Assembly: GCA_030041355.1 (NCBI GenBank)
Contig: JASHNZ010000038.1
Span: 1-64,000, forward strand
DNA: 64,000 nt
Direction of reading: 5' to 3'
Source: Nitrososphaerales archaeon
Lineage (GTDB): Archaea > Thermoproteota > Nitrososphaeria > Nitrososphaerales > CADDZS01
A program made the position numbers and the translations under genes. The notes beneath the pieces are model-generated. The model saw only the letters and a list, made by a program, of their open reading frames with translations, was not told where the DNA came from and searched no databases. Of this stretch, positions 50,573 through 59,077 are shown one piece after another (position 1 is the first letter of the stretch; every line of letters starts with the position of its first letter).

Positions 50573-51088
50573 TCATCGTGGATTCTTGAGATTTACTCGC
50601 ATTTCCCAAGTTCTTTCCCATCCTAGCGCTTTGTACAAGTGGCGTCCCATCTTGGACGCATGAAGAGTCATCTGGGTGAATCCTCTCTTCCTGCTCCATT
50701 TCATTGTCTCTTTGACGAGGCAGGTGGCTAGACCTCGCCCTCGGAATTCCGGCAAGGTATAAACAGACATGAGATACGGCGTCTTTCGCGGCCTGGTTTT
50801 CCCCGGATGAGGTTGCACTTCTCTTAACCAAAGGCAGGCCCCCGCGACAGGAAGTCCATCCTTTGTTACCGCCAAGAATCCCACGAATCTCCTTTTTCGT
50901 ATCATTTCTGGGACAAATTCCCGATATGCCTGATCTCCAATATGGTGTTCAGTGGGAGTCCTATGACGTAGATCTTCAAACATTTCGTGACGCTGTTCCA
51001 CAAGAGCATCGAGATCTCGGAGAGAGGCTTGTCTGATTTGAAAACCGATTGCTTTCCCAAATCTTTTTCTCGTGCGAGGGCCTTTCAT
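50573..51088 (-). CDS. GNAT-family N-acetyltransferase
   Basis: 171 residues. IGFQIRQASLRDLDALVEQRHEMFEDLRHRTP is the N-terminal region. Acetyl-CoA motif A is PYLMSVYTLPEFRGRGLATCLVKETMKWSRKRGFTQMTLHAS, with R-G-x-G-L/A. The C-terminus KMGRHLYKALGWERTWEMRVNL is the usual closing strand. The N-terminal basic stretch MKGPRTRKRFGK may be an extension. Unknown acceptor. The gene is isolated, with 170 nt without a gene between it and the nitrilase. Confidence 0.9.
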   Translation of the reverse strand: MKGPRTRKRFGKAIGFQIRQASLRDLDALVEQRHEMFEDLRHRTPTEHHIGDQAYREFVPEMIRKRRFVGFLAVTKDGLPVAGACLWLREVQPHPGKTRPRKTPYLMSVYTLPEFRGRGLATCLVKETMKWSRKRGFTQMTLHASKMGRHLYKALGWERTWEMRVNLKNPR

Positions 51089-51296
51089 CGATTTATCTTG
51101 GATTGAATCTCATTTTTTGCAATATTAGAGACTTTGTCTTCGTCGAGTAACGCGGCTGCGGGGGTCCAGATGTCAACAGATCCGTGGCAATAGATTTAAT
51201 GAGAGCCTATCTCTTCTAAGTTAATGAAAAGATAGATCTTAAACACTGACAACGGCAACTCCAAAAGCAAACGAAGATTCCATTTGGTCGTTCATT

Positions 51297-52136
51297 ATGC
51301 TAGTGATTGAATTCGTCATTTTGCTCTTTTTAGGATCAATAGTGGCCGGAGCCATTGGCTCGTTAGTCGGTCTCGGAGGCGGATTAGTTGTGATTCCGAT
51401 ACTGACAATTTTCTTGGGGGTTGACATCCACTATGCGATCGGTGCCAGCATAATTTCGGTGATAGCAACCTCTAGCGGAGCCGCGGCAACTTACGTGAAA
51501 GATAAGATGACTAACTTGAGGATTGGCATGTTTCTAGAACTCGCCACGACTGCGGGAGCTGTAGTAGGAGCGGCAGTCGCAGCATATCTCAATTCGACGA
51601 TACTCGAGATCATATTTGCAAGCATTCTCCTCGTCTCTTTGATACCCCTTGTAAGGAAGATTGGGGAAGAAATACCTCCTAGACAGGAGCTGAAAGGAAT
51701 CGCAAAGACGCTCTCATTGACCGGCGAATACACGGAACGTGACGGTCGGACGATAAAGTACAACGCCACTAATACGAAGACCGGTCTTACTGGCATGTTC
51801 GCTGCGGGACTCCTTTCCGGCTTGCTTGGAATAGGAAGCGGTACGTTCAAGGTAATTTCTATGGACGTTGCCATGAAAATTCCGATGAAGGTTTCATCAA
51901 CAACCTCGAATTTTATGATTGGAGTTACAGCAGCCGCCAGCGCGGGCATTTATTATCTGAGGGGAGATATAGATCCCTTCATAGCTGCTCCTGTGGCTCT
52001 CGGAATAGTGATAGGATCACTCTTTGGAACACGGCTCCTCCTGAGAGCCAAAAACGCAGCGGTAAGGAAGATCTTCGCCGTTGTCTTGGCTATTTCGGCG
52101 ATTGAGATGATACTTCTGGCAGTGGGTTTCAAATAA
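51297..52136 (+). CDS. TauE/SafE-family membrane permease
   Basis: 279 residues with eight hydrophobic helices. The family repeat is visible twice: GSIVAGAIGSLVGLGGGLVVIPILTIFLGVDIHYAIGASIISVIATSSGA and, in the second half, GMFAAGLLSGLLGIGSGTFKVISMDVAMKIPMKVSSTTSNFMIGVTAAAS. TauE/SafE proteins carry small organic or inorganic anions such as sulfite and sulfoacetate across the membrane. The next gene encodes a DUF1634 protein 25 nt downstream, a partner often found with TauE in archaea. Substrate is inference. Confidence 0.93.
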   Translation: MLVIEFVILLFLGSIVAGAIGSLVGLGGGLVVIPILTIFLGVDIHYAIGASIISVIATSSGAAATYVKDKMTNLRIGMFLELATTAGAVVGAAVAAYLNSTILEIIFASILLVSLIPLVRKIGEEIPPRQELKGIAKTLSLTGEYTERDGRTIKYNATNTKTGLTGMFAAGLLSGLLGIGSGTFKVISMDVAMKIPMKVSSTTSNFMIGVTAAASAGIYYLRGDIDPFIAAPVALGIVIGSLFGTRLLLRAKNAAVRKIFAVVLAISAIEMILLAVGFK

Positions 52137-52161
52137 CAAGTGGATTTAGGCGATCAATACA

Positions 52162-52572
52162 ATGAATCCGAAACCTCGCAGAGAAATGAGCGAGATATTG
52201 GGCGATGCGCTGAGACTAGGAGTGATCTTAGCGGCGGCCGTGATTGCGTTTGGCTTTTTGCTCTTTATGATTCTTAACTCTTCGGTCAGCGCTTCAATGT
52301 TCATACAATATAATCCGAACAAAGTGCCGCATGGGAATTTCAGTGTAAGCCTATCTGGTATCGCCGCAGGTCTGGGCTCCTTAAACCCTTACTCCATAAT
52401 TGAGCTAGGGTTACTGATACTTCTTGCCACGCCTGTAACGAGAGTATTTCTGTCGATCATACTGTTTCAAGTTGAAGGTGACAGAAAATATGTCTACATC
52501 ACCTTGGGAGTTCTGCTGATACTTCTTTTCAGTATGCTCGTAACGCCTTTCATACCAAGTTTTGGGGCCTAA
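52162..52572 (+). CDS. DUF1634 membrane protein
   Basis: 136 residues, three helices: GVILAAAVIAFGFLLFMILNS, SLNPYSIIELGLLILLATPVTRVFLSIILF and YITLGVLLILLFSMLVTPFI. The element YSIIELGLLILLATPVTRVFLSI and the start SEILGDALRLGVILAAAV fit DUF1634, a small membrane protein regularly encoded next to TauE/SafE permeases, as here. It is probably an auxiliary subunit. Confidence 0.88.
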   Translation: MNPKPRREMSEILGDALRLGVILAAAVIAFGFLLFMILNSSVSASMFIQYNPNKVPHGNFSVSLSGIAAGLGSLNPYSIIELGLLILLATPVTRVFLSIILFQVEGDRKYVYITLGVLLILLFSMLVTPFIPSFGA

Positions 52573-52618
52573 TACTCACTAGGCGAACTGAGCATGGAAC
52601 CCGATTTGGGGAGTGAGC

Positions 52619-53023
52619 CTATCCGACTACCTGAGTAATTTGTTGAGCGATTCCTTTTTCAACGTGAGTGGTCCAAAGCATCTCCGGTACGTCCACGGCG
52701 AGAAATAGCCAACTTAGAAGAATCGCCTCTACAGCCACAACTGCGATATTCTGAATCCATTTACCAATTCCAATATGCACCGTGAAGTCGTTTGGGTCTC
52801 CAGCAACCACGATTGTGAAGGCTCTATCTGCAGTGATAATGTCACGCAGGATTCCTGCTTTCTGCGCCTGAATTATTGTTCCTAAAGGCGCCACCCTTGA
52901 CTGAGTTTTGTATCCATCAGCTTGTAGCCGCTGAACTATCGCTTGCGATAATTGATTTAGATCTTTATTCTTTCCAGTGAAATGCAGTGTTTTTTCTGAT
53001 GCCAAATTGATTTTACACGACAT
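52619..53023 (-). CDS. Hypothetical protein with one C-terminal helix
   Basis: 134 residues. An N-terminal soluble half (HFTGKNKDLNQLSQAIVQRLQADGYKTQSRVAPLGTIIQAQKAGILRDIITADRAFTIVVAGDPNDFTVHIGIGKW) is followed by a transmembrane helix (IAVVAVEAILLSWLFLAVDV) and a short tail. It resembles small uncharacterised archaeal proteins with an antiparallel beta domain and a membrane anchor. No function can be given. It is isolated between TauE/DUF1634 and another hypothetical gene. Confidence 0.75.
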   Translation of the reverse strand: MSCKINLASEKTLHFTGKNKDLNQLSQAIVQRLQADGYKTQSRVAPLGTIIQAQKAGILRDIITADRAFTIVVAGDPNDFTVHIGIGKWIQNIAVVAVEAILLSWLFLAVDVPEMLWTTHVEKGIAQQITQVVG

Positions 53024-53119
53024 ATCTGAGAATCATTCTCTCCTTTAAAGCGTTAGGTCGAATCTACGCGAACAATGTGAGCCTCTAAAATCGAGATCGA
53101 GCAAAAATGGGTTAGACTG

Positions 53120-53512
53120 CTATGTCGGAATTTCCAAAGTCTCTATTGAAATGATTTTTGTTTCAAGCTCAAGTCCTTCGTTAGCCAGGTCTTTTTTTGA
53201 CTGTTCAACGCTTTGATAGAGCCTTTCCTTTTCTGTTCCATAACTTTCGAAAAATTCGCTCATCATTTTGGAATCGCTAGCATTGCTTAGAATCGAATAA
53301 AGTAGTGACACTTGCATTTTATCTTCATCGGCAAAAATTTGATGTTCGATATTCTTCACTCCACTAATAGCTATAGAGATCGAAGCACCTATTTCGATTT
53401 CTTCGGCGCATATTTCGAGTTTCTCTCTATTTTCGTGAGAATGAAGCTTTACAGGATCTCTCTCTGTCAGACGAATAGTAATCGAAATAAGATCCTTCGT
53501 ATGTTCTGTCAA
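53120..53512 (-). CDS. Hypothetical acidic cytoplasmic protein
   Basis: 130 residues, acidic, with no signal or helix anchor. It has an N-terminal beta-like part (DLISITIRLTERDPVKLHSHENREKLEICAEEIEIGASISIAISGVKNIEHQIFADEDK) and a helical C-terminal part (LLYSILSNASDSKMMSEFFESYGTEKERLYQSVEQSKKDLANEGLELE). No family is recognised. The start is set at MTEHTKD. Composition is uniform and clearly protein-like. Confidence 0.65.
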   Translation of the reverse strand: MTEHTKDLISITIRLTERDPVKLHSHENREKLEICAEEIEIGASISIAISGVKNIEHQIFADEDKMQVSLLYSILSNASDSKMMSEFFESYGTEKERLYQSVEQSKKDLANEGLELETKIISIETLEIPT

Positions 53513-53669
53513 TTTGGGGGAATCCTTCGATGCGGACTCGTTCCTTACCTGTACAGGACATGATTAGAAAGAACGTGTCACTAGCTTTTCTGTTAAATGG
53601 ATTCAGAAACATTATCTTGGTAGTCTCAGAAATGGATCCAGACTCAGAATTCTCAGCGCATTTACTGAG

Positions 53670-54101
53670 ATGAACAGAAGAGAAGAGTTATCTTGTTGTA
53701 TTATCTCTCTCTTACCTATGATGAAACCGGCAAAAGGTCCAGCTGATCCACTGGAGCTCCTGCCCCTTTTTCAATCTGGCATCTTAATCGTAGAAGCGAA
53801 TGGATTTCCAGTTCTGAAACTTGACAGCGGAGAGCGCTCGCTAGATCTCGAGACTCAAGGAATAAAGGAATGCGGCATAAAACTCTCAAAGCTCATAGAG
53901 GTGGAGGGTGAAGCTAAGGGAATTAGAGGGCTGCTTTCCGCCTCAGAATCAACGGCAAAACGTCTTTCCGACGACGGATGGTCATTAGCTCTCTACGATA
54001 AGGGCAGCAGAATTCTAAAAATGGGTCGGGGAGTCTCCCGACTCACCGGACACATTGAAGTGAATCTTTTGAAGTTGCGAAGTCTCTTGAAGAATTTGTG
54101 A
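53670..54101 (+). CDS. Hypothetical protein
   Basis: 143 residues. It is alpha/beta with an apparent strand-turn-strand pattern (LFQSGILIVEANGFPVLKLDSGERSLDLETQGIKECG) followed by helix-rich KRLSDDGWSLALYDKGSRILKMGRGVSRLTGHIEVNLLKLRSLL. The second half resembles small archaeal proteins with a GWxLxLxxxGxxLLxMGRGxSxLTGHI pattern, sometimes found near membrane genes. An internal start at MMKPAKG (codon 17) is possible because the preceding region is Cys/Ser-rich. No function assigned. Confidence 0.7.
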   Translation: MNRREELSCCIISLLPMMKPAKGPADPLELLPLFQSGILIVEANGFPVLKLDSGERSLDLETQGIKECGIKLSKLIEVEGEAKGIRGLLSASESTAKRLSDDGWSLALYDKGSRILKMGRGVSRLTGHIEVNLLKLRSLLKNL

Positions 54102-54107
54102 TCTCTT

Positions 54108-54371
54108 TCACTTGGAAGCCAAAGCTGCGACATTTTTCGCTGCAAAAGCATCTTTTTCTTGATCAGTCAACTCTCGCATATGAACAGACATTGTCAGAGT
54201 GCCATTCAACTCCACGCCTAGTTGTTGCATCCCTGGTATTCTTACGGTTACTCTCTGGAAGTTTAGATCGAGCTGTGAATGCTTGTCTGCGAGAGCCTCG
54301 ATTAGACCTTCAAATAGATTCTTCTCTATATTGCCAGCATCACTGTCTCCAGTTTTTCTTAATGTGCTCAT
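54108..54371 (-). CDS. Hypothetical small protein
   Basis: 87 residues: helix (NLFEGLIEALADKHSQL), beta strands (LDLNFQRVTVRIPGMQQLGVELNGTLTMSVHMREL), helix (TDQEKDAFAAKNVAALA). It is soluble, with balanced composition and an ATG start, and converges with the preceding gene 6 nt apart. No family is recognised. Confidence 0.65.
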   Translation of the reverse strand: MSTLRKTGDSDAGNIEKNLFEGLIEALADKHSQLDLNFQRVTVRIPGMQQLGVELNGTLTMSVHMRELTDQEKDAFAAKNVAALASK

Positions 54372-54468
54372 GCCATCAGCGAGCTATAACGGAAGTATTT
54401 AGTGTTTGAGGCCATGCTAAAAAGGAAAAATTGTAAAGATTCAGCTAAGTGCTTTCCCGGCCAAAGCT

Positions 54469-56751
54469 CTATTCAGCTTCATGTATGGGTAGGTTTTGGT
54501 AGCCAATAATTGGCAACTTCTTGAATTCATCTTTTCTTAATTTCAGTTTAAACCAGTTGCGAACGTCATAGAAGTATTCGTTCTCATATGGGCAAGAAGA
54601 GACGCAATCTCCCACCCCGATGCATTTGTGACTCTTAAATTCGCCCTTGCTAAGGAATTGGCTCGGTAGATCGGTCAGCCCGACTGGACAGGCTTTTGCA
54701 CAATCCTTGGTGGCGCACTTTGCGCACACGTTAGGATCTTTTACCTTCAGTTTGAAAAAGCCCAATCTTCCGACAAGTTGGTTGAATGTGCCCCAGTGGC
54801 ACCAACCCATGCTCACGCAGGCATACGTTCCGACAAAGGGAATTGTGAAGAAGATAATGTACCACAAGAAACTAAAGTAAAACGTGAATAGAAATACAGT
54901 GGGATCATTGCCGAAGAGCGAGATATTGAGAATGCCGATTGAATCAAGATAAGAGACTGCGATTGCGACGATCAGTGAGCCCCAGACAAGCGAGAAAGTC
55001 ACTTTGTAGAGGCCCGAGAGCTTACTGGTCAGATATTTCCTGCCAATTTTTGATGATCTGTTGAAGGTTTTCATTTTGTCATAGAACGTTCCCTGGTACA
55101 TTAGGGCGGCCGTGCAAAACACAGAACACGTCTGCCTGGATCCGAATAGCAAAGAAAGTACCCCCGACACAAGGTAAGTCGCCACGAGTGCAAAAAGGAG
55201 GGTGGGTGCCACCGGTCCCGCGGTCCCGACTCCCATGCTCCAGCCAACAAAAGGGGTCTTCGCCACAAGTGAAGAGGGAATTAGGAACGAGGGGAGTGCG
55301 ATGCTGTAGACGCCATAAGCTACAATGACTAAGCTCAGTCTGATCTTTGTTTCTAGTTCTCGCACAGCTCCGATCCTAAACAACACCAAAGCACCCATCT
55401 CTGTGCCCATCATTATCAAAAACCATGGAGAAGTGGTCACTGTCCCGAAGAAAGATACGAAATTGTAAAGGGCCGCGCTAACAGTGTAAAGGGGCGCTCC
55501 AGAGAGTGAAGCGAATGCAGCCCTTTGAATCAAATTCTGGGGCCCATTGACTTGAGCGTCCAAGAGAGCGCCCATGAAAAATTCGGCTACGAATAAGGCG
55601 CTAAGAACACCAAAGGTCCATTTTGCATCAAGCAACCAAGATGTCTTTTGTGCGACAGAGGACTTTTTGGAATTTAGTATTAGGTTGAAGTAAATGGCCA
55701 TTTCAAGAATGATCGAAATGGCAAAGAACAATTCATCACTATCAAGTTTCCATAGATAGAGCCCTCCCATCATTAGAGCATATGCCCCAAGAAGAGCAAG
55801 ATAATAATTAGCGATAGTCTTATCGATCGAATTTTTCCTCGCTAGATACTCAAACATGGAGATAAATAACACAGTCATAAAACCTGCACTAAGGAAAACC
55901 CCGGCGCTTACCCAGAGCTTGGCAGCTATCGCTGTAGGAGAAAGAAGCATTACTGCAGCCTGTAGAGAAATCAAGAGTAACAGACTTCTCGGAAGCTCTT
56001 TCCTGAACGCGTAGATCGTAAAAGCCATCTCAAGCACCATTATGAAGATGAACCAATACGAACCTACAATGTAGCCGAAGGTCGTTAGAAGGGAAACGTC
56101 CAGAGGAGCAACAATGCCTGACGCCCTAACGAATACCCAGCCCATCAAAAATTCATTGAGCAAAATTAGTGAAATAATAATACCCCTACCGAAAGATAGT
56201 CTGCTCACATGGAACTCGACAGTTTTCTTCGCTGGCTTTCGTTTCGAAGCATCTCGGATAATCACTAGCACCCCCAGCATCGTGATAGCCAATCCTGTCC
56301 CAAGGGAGACCTCGATTCCTGTCCTCGTCGGGTTTAGGATGTACAACAGAAATACTACAATCATGCTCGCGAACATGCTGGTGAAAAAGACGGCGTATCC
56401 ACGCGTGACACGCATCGCTTTTTCGAGACCAACATCATCGGATCCTATCTCTGGAGTGGTTTGTTCGATAACATCGCTGTTATCTTTAGCCCAATAGGTC
56501 AGTACGATCCAAACTCCCACGGTCATCACAGCCATGTTAACTACAAACGCCTCTATGAGCGCGGTTATGGTCTGAATCTGCAGATAGTACACCGCGCTTC
56601 CCAACATGGTTATCATCATAACGAGTAGAAAGATTCCGTAAGTATTGTCAATTGTAGTCCTTGCGCCAGTTGCCTTCTTTGCAATCCATGCCGTTGCTAG
56701 TGCCATGATCACTGCGATGATCCAGAGCACAGACAGGTCAAGGACATTCAT
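54469..56751 (-). CDS. Polytopic membrane redox protein with C-terminal 4Fe-4S ferredoxin domain
   Basis: 760 residues. About 14-16 hydrophobic helices fill residues 1-640. Cysteine motifs start late: RQTCSVFCTAALMYQG (about 545-560), CVSMGWCHWGTFNQLVG (about 660-676), and two ferredoxin clusters, CAKCATKDCAKACPVG (about 693-708) and CIGVGDCVSSCPYENEY (about 726-742). The C-terminal third is reminiscent of NapH/NosR/CcoG-type membrane polyferredoxins, which pass electrons across or along the membrane. The long N-terminal helical part (WIAVIMALATAWIAKK and so on) is unlike those and is not recognised. The next gene upstream abuts it with no gap. Confidence 0.88.
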   Translation of the reverse strand: MNVLDLSVLWIIAVIMALATAWIAKKATGARTTIDNTYGIFLLVMMITMLGSAVYYLQIQTITALIEAFVVNMAVMTVGVWIVLTYWAKDNSDVIEQTTPEIGSDDVGLEKAMRVTRGYAVFFTSMFASMIVVFLLYILNPTRTGIEVSLGTGLAITMLGVLVIIRDASKRKPAKKTVEFHVSRLSFGRGIIISLILLNEFLMGWVFVRASGIVAPLDVSLLTTFGYIVGSYWFIFIMVLEMAFTIYAFRKELPRSLLLLISLQAAVMLLSPTAIAAKLWVSAGVFLSAGFMTVLFISMFEYLARKNSIDKTIANYYLALLGAYALMMGGLYLWKLDSDELFFAISIILEMAIYFNLILNSKKSSVAQKTSWLLDAKWTFGVLSALFVAEFFMGALLDAQVNGPQNLIQRAAFASLSGAPLYTVSAALYNFVSFFGTVTTSPWFLIMMGTEMGALVLFRIGAVRELETKIRLSLVIVAYGVYSIALPSFLIPSSLVAKTPFVGWSMGVGTAGPVAPTLLFALVATYLVSGVLSLLFGSRQTCSVFCTAALMYQGTFYDKMKTFNRSSKIGRKYLTSKLSGLYKVTFSLVWGSLIVAIAVSYLDSIGILNISLFGNDPTVFLFTFYFSFLWYIIFFTIPFVGTYACVSMGWCHWGTFNQLVGRLGFFKLKVKDPNVCAKCATKDCAKACPVGLTDLPSQFLSKGEFKSHKCIGVGDCVSSCPYENEYFYDVRNWFKLKLRKDEFKKLPIIGYQNLPIHEAE

Positions 56752-57594
56752 TTAGGTCACCATGGCCTTCGTTGTAATTCTGTTTGAGATTTTATTTATC
56801 GAGCTCAAGTTGAGCGTAAGAGCAAGAGCAGTGATTGGCGGAAAAAGAAAGTACGTGACGTAATATGCCACTTGATAGCTGTAAGAGAGAGCGGCTGCAG
56901 GGGCAAAGAGGGTTATAAACAAAGGAAGGGATAAGCAACATGAAGCACCGCCAACTACGCCGAGTACTGGAAGCGCCACAAAGGCACTGGATTTTCTAAG
57001 ACGAGAGCAGGCGTCTCTGAGCTCGATTGCCTTCTTAATGTTCGTTATCACGAGTACGCCTATGATAATTGCCATCACGATGCTGTAGAGGGAAAGAGAA
57101 GCACCCAGAAACGGCAATATTGTAAGCGTCACATTCGGATATACGAAGAAACCCAATAGAATACCCTCTGGTCCTATGGGTCTCAATGGCAAGGCGGAGA
57201 TGCTGAGATACGGTTGAAGAGAGAAATTTACAACGGCGGGATAAAGACTTGCGACTATAGTCTCAAGAATGAATCCGTACACCACTAGATGGACACTTAA
57301 GTACGCAGTGAAAATTAAGAATCCACGCATCGATCTTACGTAGCCAGCAAACGACTTCACTATTGATCTAAGAGGAAATCGAAGCGCAAGCGCGAGGATA
57401 GCAGTCCAAAAGATAAAGGAAGCAAGCGCCTGAGACGAGTTAAATCCGGACAAGCTTTGAAAGAAATAAGAGACGTAGGATAGTGCAAAGCTCGCGACGA
57501 AACAGATAAGGGCCAACCCAAGAAATTGATATGCGCTGCCGGAGCTTTTTACAGACCTATTTTCAATCACACCAAATTTTACCCTCCTTTTCAA
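56752..57594 (-). CDS. Hypothetical membrane protein with conserved-looking CC motif
   Basis: 280 residues, six or seven helices. One helix carries a cysteine pair: VLGVVGGASCCLSLPLFITLF (about residues 210-230). It starts MKRRVKFGVIENRSVKS, basic and cytoplasmic by the positive-inside rule. The stop abuts the ATG of the large ferredoxin-type protein (no gap), so the two are almost certainly translationally coupled. The CC pair inside the membrane could bind copper or haem, or be redox active, which is inference. No family was recognised. Confidence 0.8.
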   Translation of the reverse strand: MKRRVKFGVIENRSVKSSGSAYQFLGLALICFVASFALSYVSYFFQSLSGFNSSQALASFIFWTAILALALRFPLRSIVKSFAGYVRSMRGFLIFTAYLSVHLVVYGFILETIVASLYPAVVNFSLQPYLSISALPLRPIGPEGILLGFFVYPNVTLTILPFLGASLSLYSIVMAIIIGVLVITNIKKAIELRDACSRLRKSSAFVALPVLGVVGGASCCLSLPLFITLFAPAAALSYSYQVAYYVTYFLFPPITALALTLNLSSINKISNRITTKAMVT

Positions 57595-57605
57595 GGGTCT
57601 TTGTT

Positions 57606-58055
57606 TTAAGTTCGCGGATCACTTGAATCAATCGGCTGAACCTCCAAAATCATTCCGGCTCTGATTCCGGTAATTAGAGCAGTGCTTCCCTCTTGAAGAG
57701 AAGAAGAAGATTCTGCTGACCAGAGTTCCCAGCTATCTAGGCCTCGAGGATCGAAGATCTTTACAACACCCTTTTCTGCTCTGGAGATCTGTTTTAGAAC
57801 TCTGCATGTTCTTCCCAAAAGTTGCTTTGTGGGTGGATGCTCCAATCTAATTGTTTCCAGTGACTCTACTGTGAGTATCGTTCCCAGAGTCACAACTGGC
57901 ATTAGCGCAACATATTCAAAACCTGTTGCACAGAGGATTACAACCATGGCAACAAGTGCGGTGTAAATCACCATTGAATCGGGCTCGAATCTAGCAATAG
58001 TGAAAAAAGTGGAGGCACTGTTCTTTGCTTCGCGAAGACTTAGATCTCTCCCCAA
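57606..58055 (-). CDS. NfeD-like protein, two helices plus OB-fold
   Basis: 149 residues. Two helices (DSMVIYTALVAMVVILCATGF and YVALMPVVTLGTILTVESL) are followed by a C-terminal OB-fold: LLGRTCRVLKQISRAEKGVVKIFDPRGLDSWELWSAESSSSLQEGSTALITGIRAGMILEVQPID. This is the typical end of NfeD proteins (GxxGxVxxxLxPxGxVxxxGxxWxAxS), which associate with stomatin-like partners in membranes. No stomatin gene is adjacent. It is 11 nt upstream of the membrane gene of the redox cluster, so it is likely its first cistron. Confidence 0.82.
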   Translation of the reverse strand: MGRDLSLREAKNSASTFFTIARFEPDSMVIYTALVAMVVILCATGFEYVALMPVVTLGTILTVESLETIRLEHPPTKQLLGRTCRVLKQISRAEKGVVKIFDPRGLDSWELWSAESSSSLQEGSTALITGIRAGMILEVQPIDSSDPRT

Positions 58056-58502
58056 TTCTTCTCATCTATCTGCTTCTTTGTAGGTTATAAGTTAGTTTGA
58101 ATCTACAACCGTCCACCTAATCTCCCTTATTCACCTTTTCATCTAAACAAAACCTATTTGGTGCGAACTTTATGGAGGTACCTGTGCAATGCGTCTAACG
58201 GTAGAAATAGAAATTGAGTTCCAAGGAAGGCCAGATAAGCTAGGGAGAAGCACAGGAGCCTTGCAAAATATGTGGACACAAGAGAAACTCGCATAGCCCA
58301 AGTGGAATCTGCTTTGAGCCCGATTGTGGTCGTACAGATTTCGACGAAGAGCACGGAAGAATTGCCTCTAGAAAACTACTAGTGAGGTGGGGATCAAGGA
58401 ATCGCGTTAATCTTTTCCTGTGTTTCTTCTGAGCGTATGGGCTGGAGTTGTTCTGCAGTCAATAAATAGCCCGACTTACGATATGCGGGTTCAGTCCCAC
58501 AA
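58056..58502. other. Intergenic region with one weak minus-strand frame
   Basis: About 450 bases. A 66-codon minus-strand frame (58154-58354) has one hydrophobic segment (LLCFSLAYLAFLGTQFLFLPL) and a basic end, so it might be a small membrane protein, but I see no promoter or family. A TATA-like AATAAATA near 58460-58467 suits the following winged-helix gene (ATG at 58503). Confidence 0.3.
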
Positions 58503-58742
58503 ATGCCATTATGCTGTTCAGCAAACGGAAGCTGCGTTGAGCTCACAGAAAGAGAATACCAAATATGCGAAACGATATGTGCCAGCTCTCATTCGGTCTC
58601 CTTCTCAGAACTGAAACATTCATCCGATTTTCATCAGGAGATTCTCTCTCGGATTCTCAAGAGGTTGCAATTACATCAAGTAATTGAAAAGATGCGTGAC
58701 GGAAAATATCGCAAGCCTTTAGCAATTGAATGCAGTCAATAA
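58503..58742 (+). CDS. Small winged-helix protein
   Basis: 79 residues. MPLCCSANGSCVELTEREYQICETICASSHSVSFSELKHSSDFHQEILSRILKRLQLHQVIEKMRDGKYRK is a compact winged helix: a helix, a helix-turn-helix (VSFSELKHSSDFHQEILSRILKRLQLHQVI) and a wing (EKMRDGKYRK). The N-terminus has three Cys (CC at 4-5, Cys11). Archaea have many such single-domain regulators. It ends 6 nt before the stop of the convergent polyglutamine gene. Confidence 0.7.
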   Translation: MPLCCSANGSCVELTEREYQICETICASSHSVSFSELKHSSDFHQEILSRILKRLQLHQVIEKMRDGKYRKPLAIECSQ

Positions 58743-58747
58743 TTAGA

Positions 58748-58975
58748 TCATTCGCCCTTTACCCAAACAATAGAGGTGAAGATAGAAACTTTGGCTTTGG
58801 ACTGTTGTGGAAGTGGATGTTGCTGTTGCTGCTGTTGTTGTTGCTGTGAAAGCGCATCTTCAAAAGAAACGACAAAAAGTGAGTAGAAAAGAGACCCAAT
58901 CTCGTCAAGACTGTCTGAACTTCCTTTCCTTTTTTCTTGATCAAACTTACTTACGTACGGAAGTCTTCCATCCAA
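58748..58975 (-). CDS. Small protein with a nine-glutamine run
   Basis: 75 residues from a TTG at 58975; the frame is open further upstream without an ATG. Sequence: MDGRLPYVSKFDQEKRKGSS, a hydrophobic stretch (IGSLFYSLFVVSFEDALS), nine consecutive Gln, HPLPQQ, then SKAKVSIFTSIVWVKGE. The Gln codons are a mixture of CAG and CAA (six-base and three-base variation), which argues for selection on the protein rather than simple repeat slippage. No family is recognised. It is divergent from the secreted protein gene, with which it may share a bidirectional TATA region. Confidence 0.55.
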   Translation of the reverse strand: MDGRLPYVSKFDQEKRKGSSDSLDEIGSLFYSLFVVSFEDALSQQQQQQQQQHPLPQQSKAKVSIFTSIVWVKGE

Positions 58976-59017
58976 GTCAGAGCTAGTTCGAAAAGATCCT
59001 GATGAAACAGGAACAGC

Positions 59018-59025
59018 TTTTATAT
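59018..59025 (+). promoter_or_regulatory. TATA box of the secreted protein gene
   Basis: TTTTATAT overlaps the first in-frame ATG at 59024, so that ATG cannot be in the transcript. The predicted start near 59047 leaves the ATG at 59078 as the first one. Read on the minus strand the same element (CATATAAAAG) could serve the polyglutamine gene. Confidence 0.5.
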
Positions 59026-59077
59026 GAGAGGGCCAATTTCAACGGGCAAGTTGATAATTAACAAGCCCGGCTTTTCA

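Noticed and set aside
58482-58498. GCGGGTTCAGTCCCAC resembling a T-arm
   Set aside because: The stem is imperfect and no acceptor or anticodon arm precedes it.
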